From: Labia minor
Lineage: Eukaryota > Arthropoda > Insecta > Dermaptera > Spongiphoridae
DNA length: 64,000 nt
Direction: 5' to 3'
NCBI GenBank assembly: GCA_963082975.1
Contig: OY720344.1
Span: 84,742,053-84,806,052, forward strand
The position numbers and the translations under genes were made by a program. The notes beneath the pieces were generated by a model. It saw only the letters and a program-made list of their open reading frames with translations, was not told where the DNA came from and did no database searches. This document shows positions 11,934-23,208 of this stretch, piece by piece; position 1 is the stretch's first letter, and every line of letters begins with the position of its first letter.

Positions 11934-14900
11934 TGGCTACTTAATAGCAGTACAGTCACACAATCATACTCTCTCTCACTTTACCTCCATCCCTCATCAT
12001 TTAAACTGTGCTGCTGAATTGCCACTGCCCTGATTGCTGCTAAACAACTCATAAATTTAAAAAAAAAACATAATTTTATTTTTTTCTCTTAATTTTATTT
12101 TTTCAAAATATATATTAAATATTCACTGATATTTTTGATGCAATGCAAGAAAAAGCAAACAAAAATTATTTTATTTATTTATTTTTATTTTTTTTATTTT
12201 TTTTATTATATATACGATCCAACCAAACTCACTATCATATTTCCATCTTTTTCTAATCAATCACATTTTATAAATAAATGAATATGATGATCCTAAGTTT
12301 TTTGTTTAAACTTATAATGAAGTTATAGAATTAAATGAATTTTCTAACTAGCAACCTGTCTCTTCGATTTGTAATCGCTACTTATGAAATAATCAAATTC
12401 ATAAAAATCACTTGAAAAGAAAATATAAATGCCATCATTCATAAAATTATTAGATACACAGACAAATGGTATTATAATATATTTCATAACATTCATGTTT
12501 AGATAGAAAAAACGGGTTCCTGCGGAAACCCTAAATGTCTGCTGACAAGATAAATTTAATATGCTTCACTGGTTATTTAAAATATTGTAATAAATGCGCG
12601 CATAAAATAATGAGAAGGTTGGTATTTATATATAGATCTATGTTTCATATGTAGTCAATTTAAAAATGATCCAATAATAATCCAGTCATGTGAAACTAAA
12701 GAAGAAAATTCAATTAATCCTTTTAACATTTTCAAAACACCACACATGATAAAATCACCTATATTATTTCTCTTTCATTTATACAGCTTAAAGAGAATTT
12801 AAAAATACAAAAGAAATCTGGACAATATATATATATATTTAATAACCAGGATTGTTTTAAACATTTATTTATTATTTATTGCGAGTTTTTAACCTAATGT
12901 AAATAGTTTATATAATGATTAGAGATTAGAACAATGTATCTCTTCAATATATCAAAACATTTTATTTTACTTTTTTTATTAATTGAAATGAGGAATAAGT
13001 AATTAAAAAAATACTTTTATGTAAATATGAATATACTCTTAAAATCTATTATACTTATTGTGCATTAATTGAATTTTTGTTTATTATACATTATTTATAG
13101 CAAAGTAATTATTTATATATTTATACATATATAACTATTACTTGGGATCAGAATTTGAGTTAATTGTATAAACTCACAAAGACACCATACTCTTATTGTA
13201 CAGAAAAACAACAAACCTATATAATATATTATATTTACATAATTATAAAAATCAAAAACAAAAAAAAACGGAAAATCAAATTATAAATCCTATTGTTTTA
13301 TTTTATATTTATCCCCTTTAATACATAATTAAGAGTTAAATAAAATATGAAGTTTTCATGTCAAGAGTAGAGGAGGTAATTTATAAATAAAATTAATCGG
13401 AAAAATTTCCTTAGATTTATTTTTAACTTCGAAAAAAATGTTAACTAAATTTATTTTCAAATTTTTGTATTCTATATATTGATTTGTTTCTATTTTTTAA
13501 CAGTATTCTACAAGCATCTTCCGGTGAAATTGAAATTAGTTTTGCAACCTTTTCTTGGTCATTGTCTAAATATTTAGAATATTCTAAACATTTATTTGTG
13601 AATATTTTATAATCTTATACTCAAAATGCCATTAGATTTATCATTATTTTTTACTATTTATTAATATTAAAGAGAAAAATTAAATCCTTTGCAAATTTGT
13701 CTATATTCTTCTTTTGATTATTATTTTCTAGGTATATATAGTTAGTATTAATAACAAACCAAATAAATTTGAAATAGTGAATTCTACATAAAAATATATA
13801 ACATTTAAAAGTTAAGTAAGTCCTATGCATATTTCTCAAATTCAATTTAATTATAGTTCTATAATAAAAATATATTATTTATGAAATTTCTATTTCACAT
13901 TAATCAAAATTAACGAATTCCTTAATTGATTTTCAATTGAAATAAATAATTAATTATAAAAATGTAAATTGTATATATATTTGTAAGAATTCAAGACTGA
14001 TGATAAAACTAAAGTTTACGGTATCTTAACTAATCGCATCACAAAAAACAAATTCATTTATATGATATATTTTTAAATTAAATATTTAACATTTTCATAA
14101 ATTTAATTTACTATTAAAGTAGTTAGTTTATATGAATTTTCTTGAAATTAAACTAGAAAATTGATTATATATTTCATCTAGTAAAAAGTCGAGGGTTTAT
14201 TCAAATTGATAATTTAAAATTTTAATTAAAATTAATTTACAAATATTCAAAATATCATTTTCATTATTAGTAATATTTTAATTGAAAAGTACAATCTTTA
14301 TATTATAACTAGATCACCGCCCGATAGATAGGCTCACTGACCATCCATAAGTTGTAATATAACTCAGAATTATTTTAATTTTAAATGATCCGAGATTTTA
14401 CAAAGGATCAACACAAAATTAATTATACAAATTATTTTATTTCTAATATACGTCCAATTTATTTATTCCAGATTCTTCTTTTAAATTTCTATAATTTTCT
14501 ATTTTGATTGGAAATGAATTTAGACTATTGTAATGGATGGGAATATGGGATTAAAATTTGAACATTTCAATTTAATTTAATGAAAGGGTCAATAAATTAT
14601 AATTGTCGTTGAATTATCCTTTATTATCAATAAATTAAAAAATTGTATTCAAGTTCAATTTAATAACACAACTAAATTAAATAAAATTTGGATATTTTCA
14701 ATAGGATGGAAAAGTCTTTCTTGATTCATTATTTTTTTTTGTCCTTCAAATCTTTATATATATTAAACATTCAACATTTCTAATTCTAAAATTAGAATAA
14801 TGAAGTTTGTTGTTCTTAATGTTTCCAATAATTCGATAAATAAACTAAATATTTGCAAATTCTCACAATAAATAGAATAATCTTATTTTAAGATAAAATT

Positions 14901-15926
14901 TACAAAAAAACAATTTACAAAAAAATGAAAATGTAGACATTTAAAGACACCTCAAGAATGTATGTTGAATATAAATTTAATTGGTAAGGTATTTAGGATT
15001 GAAACAAAGAGGAAATTATTTCATATATTAAAAATGTAAGGATGAAAGATAAATCTTAAGGATATTTTTGATTCTATATTTAAAATTGTTCTTTATTATT
15101 TTCATAATTGTTATTCATATTATATTTATATATTAAATTTTAAATGTTATACATCCATTTTGGATACATTTCGCAAATCGAGAGTTTATTTGTTACACTC
15201 AAAATTGTTTTTCTCTCTCTCCTTCAAATGCTTCGATCTAATCAAATTCAAAGACAACAACAAAAGTAAAATAAAAATAATGAAGACAAAAGAGAAAACT
15301 TGATAAAATGCAAAAAACATCAGAACGCAACAATCCCATAATCCCCTTCATCATTGTAATCTCTTGATCCCGCTTCTTACTTCTCTAAAAACTTCTCTCT
15401 AATTTTCTCTTTTTTTTCTCCCCAACCAACAACTGACTTGAATTGTGATTTTCAATTTCTTTTTTCCGCGTGAACTTCGCCCCGGCGGCGACTTCTAATT
15501 TCATATTTTCTTTTTCTTAAGTTCGCATTTTCTACTTCTACTTCATCCAATACCTCTTTCTTCAATACCTTATAAAATGAAAAACAAGTACAAGTTAGAA
15601 ATTACTAATACTAAATAACTTTTATTAAAGTCACCTTGTTACACAAATTATGAACAATTTCATTATTTTAAAAAAATGGAAAAAAAACAAATCGAATCAT
15701 ATAATTCAAAAAGAAAAAGGTATAAGCCAATTAAAATTAATGTCAAGGTAACTGAATCTTATTGAAAAAATTCTTTGGGTCTTTTGAAGAACATATATGA
15801 AAATGAGTGAAAAAAAGACATAAATAAGGAGAAAAAAAAACAAATGTGATTTTTTTTTTATAGATAATTCAATAAGAACGGGAGACGTCGTGCAGAGCAC
15901 GCACATAGGAGGCTTCCCCTAGTAGT
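11934..15926. other. Convergent 3' flank of SZRD1 and tra2, about 4 kb
   Basis: No coding sequence is seen. The first part is probably the SZRD1 3' UTR, which starts with balanced composition (to about 12055) before AT-rich DNA. A short imperfect stem (GGGTTCC...GGAAACCC) lies near 12513-12532. The right part (about 15190-15580) has long pyrimidine tracts on the plus strand, GA-rich on the tra2 sense strand, and an isolated GC-rich spot (CGCCCCGGCGGCGACTT, about 15478-15494). These may belong to a long tra2 3' UTR. Confidence 0.4.
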
Positions 15927-18312
15927 CTAATACCGACCTGGAATACAAATTTTACAATGGTTCACAGACACAAATACTAATAAAGGTAATGAAAAAAAAA
16001 ATGATTATGGTCGGGTGGATGTAGCTAGTAACTAGCTAGATGTTGCGGTGCAGTGCAGATCCTTTCACCAGGGCCGGTCATACTTACGGGGGGAATAGGA
16101 GCGAGATCGGCTGCGATCATAACCGCGCCTTCGCCGATAATGTGGAGACGGCGTACGGCGATAGCTCCCGCCCCCACGATATCCGCCCCCATAATAGTCA
16201 TCCTGGCCTTTGCCTCGTCCCCAACTCCGTCCATCAGAGAGGCTAGAAATTTAAAAAAAAATACGAAATGTTAAGAAATATCTAAACCAATATTCATACA
16301 ATGAAAACAATTTTTAATAATTCATAAATTTGTAAAAAAAAAGAAAAAAAACAATTAAAAATAAATTATGGTATAATATATTAATTTATTTTAATTAAAT
16401 TAATAGAAAATTATATTTTTAAATAAATCTTAAAATTATCATTTATGATATATTTATTAAAGCTTTTGTGGTTATTTTGATAATTATTAAGAGAATTTTT
16501 ATTAAAAGACCACATTTGTATAAAATTATTTATTAAATTAAAATTCAAGCGGACATTACAGTCCGCTTGAATCGGAGCAAGCGTACGGTTACTTGAAAAC
16601 GACTGCAGAATAAGCAGTTGAAACATACAATTATTTTAATTTAATAAATAATTTTATACAAATAATGTGGTCTTTTAATAAAAATTATCTTAATAATTAT
16701 CATTTATGATATTTAACAAAAGTATTCTTAGAAAAAGTATTTAAAATTAAATTTTGCAATAACAATTAAAAATACTAAGAAAATTAAAAAAATTATTTTT
16801 TATTTAATTAAAAACAAGTAAATTGAACTGGTAAAAATAAAATAAAAATAAATTGGTAATGATATGTTAAAAAATAGAAATATTGATTAAAAATTTTAAC
16901 AAAAAATTATTTTTTTTCTAATTTTAGCAAGATAAAGCATGGTTTATTTTACAAAATTTGCTTAAAAATATTTTTCTGAGATTCTATGTGCATTTTAAAT
17001 TTAATCGGCGCATATATTTTATAAATAATAATAATATAGAATTATATGCATTATTTAAATTAGTTGAGTTATATTTATGAAAATTTAATTTTTTAATTTT
17101 TTTAATTTTGGAAAAGTAAATTTAAAATTTCCGGGTTAATAAAATTATATAGATATATATTTGAAGATCAATTTTTTATTTAAACAGATTATAATTAATT
17201 TTGAAAATAATTCTTTATTTTAAGTATTTTAAAAGGTTAATTTATGAAATGAATTAATTTCTAATACTAATAATAATAATAAAAAATGAATAAGAAAAAC
17301 TTACTAAGTGGGCTTGCCCATATATATTCCAGGAGTAGGGGTATGAGCACGTTGCGTTATGCTAAAATCTACTCGAATCCGTCGACCATCAATTTCCATG
17401 CCTGTACACTGATCTTTTGCTACTTTAGCATCCTCTGCACTTTCAAAATAAACAAAAGAAAATCCCCTCGACCTTCCAGTCTAGAATTAAAAAGAAATTT
17501 TAATTTAATTAATGAAATTAACCACTTTAGATATACACATATTTGGAAAATAAATATTTACCTTTGCATCGATAACTACTTGAACTCGTTCAACTGGACC
17601 ATATTTAGACATTATATGATGCAATTGTTGTTCTGTTGTGTAAATGCTTAAACCGAAAATACCTAAGCATCGACTAGGTTGTGGATTATCCCTGCTTCCA
17701 ACATGTCTTCGTCTAGAAGACATGGGGCTACGGGAATGGCTTCTATAAAATTCTTTACGACGATCGCTATACCCATAATATTTGCCCCGAGGGCTATAGG
17801 ATCGTGAACGTGAATGAGAATATCGTGATGATTTGTAACGTTTAGGTGTTCTGGATCGGCTTCGCGAACGATATCTACCTCTGTAGGACATCTTCCTTGG
17901 TCTTGAATGACTGCGTGACCGAGAATAGGATTTTCCTCGATGTTGCTTGTGTTCACTCCCAGATCGGGATCGACTTCTGCTATGTTCAGCAGAACGTGGC
18001 GGTGTAGGAGTTTTATCATTAGCCGGGGGGCTATGATGAGAACCACTTTGACTCGGGCTTCGCTAAATATTTACATTCAATATTAAATTTAAATTAGTAT
18101 AAATGAATTATTTACTTATTAATATAGAAAATGGAACAAAAAAATAATAACAATCCACGCGGGAATTATATTTTCACAAGGTCAAATTATTGATCGAAAA
18201 AGTAGCATGGTTTGTAACAGACTTTTTTTTTAAATTTTTAATAATTATATATAATTAAATAAAACAAAAAAAATTAATGAGTATATATATATCTTACCTC
18301 TCTGTCACTCAT
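15927..18312 (-). CDS. tra2: Transformer-2 splicing regulator (Tra2)
   Basis: Five coding exons: 18312-18298, 18062-17562, 17480-17305, 16242-16088 and 15937-15927, closing to 285 residues (human TRA2B 288). Tra2 is an SR-like nuclear splicing activator that binds GAA-rich exonic enhancers. The protein has an RS1 domain (about residues 6-115), one RRM (about 133-210) with RNP2 ([11 protein letters not shown]) and RNP1 (RGFSFVYF), the linker [14 protein letters not shown], and a Gly/Arg/Tyr/Ser RS2 domain. The first exon encodes only MSDRE. The last coding exon is 11 nt and completes SRSYSPRRY-stop, the same ending as vertebrate TRA2B. If the last intron is retained, the protein ends KYDRPW instead. 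The gene is head to head with PSMD11. Confidence 0.94.
16243..17304 (-). other. tra2 intron with a folded inverted repeat
   Basis: A 1,062-nt intron between the RRM exon and the RS2 exon. Arms at about 16479-16544 and 16633-16701 are near-perfect reverse complements (about 66-69 nt). The 88-nt centre between them carries a perfect 12-bp hairpin with a 6-nt loop at 16543-16572 and a GC-richer tail (to about 16620). It could be a small foldback element or a structured, possibly exonic, intronic RNA. No coding role is seen. Confidence 0.6.
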
Positions 18313-18726
18313 CCCTTAAAATTGTATTTTTTAACAATAAAAATGGCACACCAAACATAAAATAGATAATGCCTGTTCTGCCGGAAAACGCAATGGCGTA
18401 TATTTAGGCGGCTATTCTTTATCCGCTTGCTTTGGAAACGCACACCCCCTCTATGACTGCTTTTGTAGAGTGCGTTCAGAAATATTAACCTCATTTCAAA
18501 TCAACATATAAAAAATTTATTTTATGTATATATAAAAAATTGAAAGTTATAAAATTAAAAAATATTTATAAATTATAAAAATAATATTTTAAATTAATAA
18601 TTGGTAAATTTTATATTTTTTGTAATAATTTCTATTTTTGAATGTCAAAGTGCGTTCAAATAGATGCTCCAAAATAAAGTGAGTTGATGACCGACCATTC
18701 ATGACTTTGCCATTCTTATCTTAAAC
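18313..18726. promoter_or_regulatory. tra2-PSMD11 divergent promoter region
   Basis: 414 bp between opposed start codons. The decamer AGTGCGTTCA occurs twice (18471-18480, 18648-18657). ATGACTTTGC at 18701-18710 fits the antioxidant-response core RTGACnnnGC, 16 nt before the PSMD11 ATG. The ATG itself lies in a YY1-like AAACATGGCGGG. Cnc/Nrf-type factors are known to drive proteasome genes through such AREs; the functional role here is inferred. Confidence 0.45.
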
Positions 18727-19992
18727 ATGGCGGGTGCTATGTTGTTTGAAAGAGCTCAAGCTGTCTCTACGACAAATAGAGAAGAAGGAATTCATTTATT
18801 AAATAAAATTGTTCAAGAACAAGAAATTGCTGAAAATGATGAAGATAATATTCGTGTTAAAGAACAAGGAATTCTTCAATTGGGTGAGCTATATAAAAAA
18901 GAGGGAAAAGCTAAAGAACTAGCTGAATTAATCAAGGCCACTAGGCCTTTTTTAAGTCTGATTTCCAAAGCTAAAGCTGCTAAACTTGTACGATCTTTAG
19001 TTGACTTCTTCTTAGATTTAGAAGCTGGTACTGGTATTGAAGTTCAACTTTGTAAAGAATGCATCGAATGGGCCAAAGAAGAAAGGAGAACTTTCCTTCG
19101 CCAGAGCCTAGAATCTCGTTTGATTGCCCTCTATTTCGACACTGGGATGTTTTCAGAAGCTCTCTCCCTCGGTTCAACTTTACTTAAAGAATTAAAAAAG
19201 CTTGATGACAAGAATTTGTTAGTTGAAGTGCAACTGTTAGAAAGTAAAACGTATCATGCTCTAAGTAATTTGCCCAAGGCCCGTGCTGCTTTGACATCAG
19301 CAAGAACTACAGCCAATGCAATATATTGTCCACCCAAATTACAAGCCTCTCTTGATTTACAATCTGGAATTCTCCATGCAGCTGATGAGCGGGACTTTAA
19401 AACAGCTTATTCCTACTTTTACGAAGCTTTTGAAGGATATGATAGTGTTGAGTGCCCGAAAGCTCTTACTGCATTAAAATATATGTTATTAAGTAAAATT
19501 ATGTTAAATACTCCCGAGGATGTTCAACAGATTATTTCAGGAAAATTGGCTTTGAAATATGCTGGCAAGGATATTGATGCAATGAAATCAGTTGCCCAAG
19601 CAAGTCATAAAAGATCATTGGCTGATTTCCAGCAGACTGTCAAAAATTTTAAAGCCGAATTGGAAGAGGACGCAATTGTACGAGCTCATTTAGGTACACT
19701 CTACGACAATATGCTTGAGCAGAATTTGTGTCGTATTATTGAACCTTACAGTCGTGTACAAGTGGAATATGTTTCAAAATCTATAAAACTCCCTCATCAA
19801 CAGGTAGAAAAAAAATTATCCCAAATGATTTTGGACAAGAAATTTCACGGCATTTTAGACCAAGGCGAAGGTGTTCTGATTGTGTTTGAAGAAACTCCAG
19901 TGGATAAAACTTATGAAACAGCTCTGGAAACAATCCAGAGTATGGGTAAAGTTGTGGACACACTCTACCATAAAGCAAAGAAATTATCATAA
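18727..19992 (+). CDS. PSMD11: 26S proteasome regulatory subunit Rpn6/PSMD11
   Basis: A single uninterrupted frame of 421 residues (human PSMD11 422). Rpn6 is a lid subunit of the 19S regulatory particle; it clamps the lid to the 20S core and base. The N-terminal alpha-solenoid has TPR-like helices ([40 protein letters not shown]). The PCI domain occupies about residues 230-390 and ends in the conserved [20 protein letters not shown] and [13 protein letters not shown]. The C-terminal helix ([20 protein letters not shown]) is typical. The start is fixed by the conserved [11 protein letters not shown]. All other fully resolved genes here are split; this one has no intron in its coding region. 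Confidence 0.97.
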   Translation: MAGAMLFERAQAVSTTNREEGIHLLNKIVQEQEIAENDEDNIRVKEQGILQLGELYKKEGKAKELAELIKATRPFLSLISKAKAAKLVRSLVDFFLDLEAGTGIEVQLCKECIEWAKEERRTFLRQSLESRLIALYFDTGMFSEALSLGSTLLKELKKLDDKNLLVEVQLLESKTYHALSNLPKARAALTSARTTANAIYCPPKLQASLDLQSGILHAADERDFKTAYSYFYEAFEGYDSVECPKALTALKYMLLSKIMLNTPEDVQQIISGKLALKYAGKDIDAMKSVAQASHKRSLADFQQTVKNFKAELEEDAIVRAHLGTLYDNMLEQNLCRIIEPYSRVQVEYVSKSIKLPHQQVEKKLSQMILDKKFHGILDQGEGVLIVFEETPVDKTYETALETIQSMGKVVDTLYHKAKKLS

Positions 19993-20569
19993 TCTTTAAA
20001 TTAAAAAATATTAATAATAATGATAATAATTATACATTTTAATTCAGTTTTCTTGTTTTTGTGACTTAAAAGCTTCTAGATAAGAAACAAAAAAATACCA
20101 GTTTTCAACACACTTTGGCAAGTTTCTAAAATATTTTCATTATAAAAAACCTTATATTAGGTAAAATCATAAAAAGAATTATTAACATTATCTATTAAAC
20201 AAAATTTGTATTTATCTAATTCAGATATATTTGTAACAATTACTATAATAATAACAATAATAATCATTATAATATAAATAATAATTTGGTTTGGTTTTAA
20301 AAATATAATATTTATAATTTGACATTTAATAAAATAATAAAAACTTTATTTTTTTTTTATTCGAGTTAATTTACAAAAATTAACATAATTTGTACAATAA
20401 ACATTTTTTTCCTTGATAAATAATTTGTAAGGGAAAATTTCAATTTCAGATAATTTGTTGGTAAATTATATTAAATATATAAATATATATATAAATTAAT
20501 AAAGAGTGAGAAAAAACATTTTTTTACAATTTTTTTATTAATTAAACTTCATAATTATATTTACAAAAA
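19993..20569. other. Convergent 3' flank of PSMD11 and BLOC1S1
   Basis: 577 bp of AT-rich DNA between two stop codons facing each other. AATAAA-type signals occur in both directions. No other structure is seen. Confidence 0.5.
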
Positions 20570-21417
20570 CTATTCCATTCCACTACATTCCTTCGCTATA
20601 TTTGCACGTATTTCCCCCTTATATGAATATTCTAATGCAGTTGTTATTGTTCTCATATCCATTTCAATACTTCTAGCCCAATTTTCTACATCTCCAATTT
20701 CTTTTAAAGCACTGCTAAAACTTTCAACCAAATTTACCCATTGCTGAGTTTGCTTTGTAAAATTTGTTGCACTGTGATGCAATTGTTTAGCTTCAGCATC
20801 CAAACGTTTCTGATTCAAATAAGCTTGAGCAACACTGAAAAAGAAATGGAATTGATAATTAATATGAATGATTAAAATTCTGAAAAAATATTTAAGGTAT
20901 GTTACATTATTCTTAGAAAGTTTGTAAATAATATAGTAGTAACATTTAAGACAATATTTAACACATGTTAATTAATTATTATATAAAGTATCTTAAAATA
21001 AATCATTTTATTTCTTAGATTTCTTTTAATAGAATCATTTTTATATTGCATTTTTATTATTAAGTATTAAATATAAATAGATCAAGGTGAATTTTAATTA
21101 TATTACATTAAAAATAAATTTTATAATAAGAAAAATAAAACAGGATTAATGAAATGATCGTTTATTATAAATGACATTATTATTTAAAAAAATAGAAAGA
21201 ATATTAATTAAAACTTCTTACCCTACATTGAGATGATCTACTAATGCTTGTGTCAGATTATTAGCAGCTGCAACAGCTTCTTTACGTTTTTGTTCTAAAA
21301 TAATACTTGAAATTGTTTATTAAAAAATAAAAAAATATCAAAAATTCAACATATACCTTGTTTTTCTTTTCTTATAGTTTGTTTAGCTTGATGTTCTTTA
21401 AAAAGTGATGAAAGCAT
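20570..21417 (-). CDS. BLOC1S1: BLOC-1 subunit 1 (BLOS1/GCN5L1)
   Basis: Three exons: 21417-21357, 21294-21222 and 20834-20570, closing to 132 residues (human core isoform 125). BLOS1 is a shared subunit of BLOC-1 and BORC, which act in biogenesis and positioning of lysosomes and related organelles. The start MLSSLFKEHQAKQ, the helix RKEAVAAANNLTQALVDHLN, VAQAYLNQKRLDAEAKQL and the end WARSIEMDMRTITTALEY all match the family, which is a long coiled coil. An AG acceptor at 21468-21469 suggests that a 5' UTR intron lies upstream, so the promoter may be up to 1 kb away, toward the YY1-like site at 22448. Confidence 0.94.
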
Positions 21418-23208
21418 TGTATTTTATTTTTGAATATTTATATCAATTGATAATTAGAAAGTGTACCCTAAAAAAAGAAAAGATTATTTTAAAATAAATT
21501 AATTAAAATATATCAAAAATTTTATTTTTCTGAAACAATTAACAATTTAAATGAATTATTTTTTTCATTACCATAAAATTATTTGCCTTGTATTTTATTT
21601 TAATGCAGTCATTTAAAAAATGTGATTATTTTTTTGGAATGCTTATAAATATTGAATTATACAAAATATTGATAGAATTAGTGATTTGAATTTATTAAAA
21701 ATTTAATAAAAAGTATATAAAAAATGAGAATAATGTCTATATTTATAAATTCAATATTAATTTTATTTAAATATAATATTGATGATTATATTTAGGACAA
21801 AATATTTAAATAAATATATTTATTATGATTTTATATTTCAATATTATAAACTAAAATTAAATTGAAACTCAATTTTTTACAATCATTTGAATATATTTTT
21901 TTTATAAATTTGATGCGCATCAGAATAAGATTATCGACAAAATGCGCAGCAAATTATAAATGCAAATTTTTATATTTAATCGTAATATTAAAGATTTAAA
22001 ATATTTAGTTTAATTAAATTTCAATTTTTATATTATAATATAATAATTAATGATTATTAATCTTTTTATATATATTTCATTATTAATTAAATAATATTAA
22101 TTTTTGACATCTTTCAATATTGTAAAACAAGAAAACGACTTAAGGAAAAATACAAATTAAAAAAACAATAAAAGACAAGGAAGAGATAAGATAGGTTTTT
22201 ATCATTCAATTTTAATGTCATTATATTTAAATATAAATATATATATATAAATGACGTTTGTAATCATATTTAATAAAAAAAAGTTCATACCTTTGTTATT
22301 TTTAATGTGAGTTTAAATTAAAAATAAACTTTTTAAAATTAGATGATTTTAAATATTTGTCATTTAAATAGACAAGGGTTTCTTAGTGGGAGAGCTGATG
22401 AAAAAGGTCGTATTTTATCTCTGTCTCACTCCCATAGACTGTGATCAGGCCGCCATGTTTTTTGACTAGCCCAGTGTGTGAAAGCAAGGGCTGCCTTTGC
22501 ATTTTACCATTTTACCATCTATATATATAGGTATATATATGTATACATATATACCTATGTATATGTATATATATATATATCTATATTTATGTTGATTTTG
22601 ATTTTAAATAGTGAAAAATGATTAAAAAAATTATACATATCCGTTTTCAAATGCATCATATTTCATAAATTTATTTATTTATATAAATATTTTATAAAAA
22701 GTAAGTATATTTTTCGTAAACGTCGACACATAATTTTCAATCTGGTTAAACTTTGTTAGGTTATCTTTTCAAAATCTTATTTTATTTTTCAATTTTATTC
22801 TTAATATGATTTTACAGATATTGAACTTTTTGACTTTAATTCTCGTGGGAATCATTTTATATCTTATCAATTTAGTAGGATGTTTATTATTAAAGCAATA
22901 AGAGTAGCAGCATCCTGCTGTCACAAACCTTCCCTTGTATGGTCATAAAAGGAATACTCCAAATTGACATCCCTTTTTCTCATTAGAAATCTATTGCTGT
23001 CATGGTAAAATTATTAGAGAGTCGAGGTTAAAAGGTGTGCCATGGGTTGAATCACCTAAACTCTTTAAAGAACTATTCTAGCTATGGACAATGACTCATA
23101 AAACAACCAAGTCATCCTACAACGCGAGCTTAAAAACTCATTCCAGTTGGTATATTTTTTTCAGCAACATCAACAAGATCATAGTGGGTGAGGTGGGACT
23201 AGCCGAAG
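21418..23208. promoter_or_regulatory. BLOC1S1-WIP divergent region with 5' UTR sequence
   Basis: About 1.8 kb between opposed start codons. A better-composed island at 22375-22515 contains GCCGCCATGTTTT (22448-22462), an exact YY1-type motif on the minus strand, and is the best promoter candidate. A TA/GTATA-rich imperfect palindrome lies at 22519-22582. A second balanced stretch (22870-23160) looks like 5' UTR or intron of the WIP gene and ends at a TTTTTTTCAG acceptor (23163). Confidence 0.45.

Noticed and set aside
16025-16274. Three overlapping open frames with Ala/Gly or Arg-rich translations
   Set aside because: They are shadows of the tra2 RS2 exon; only the frame reading [20 protein letters not shown] matches Tra2.
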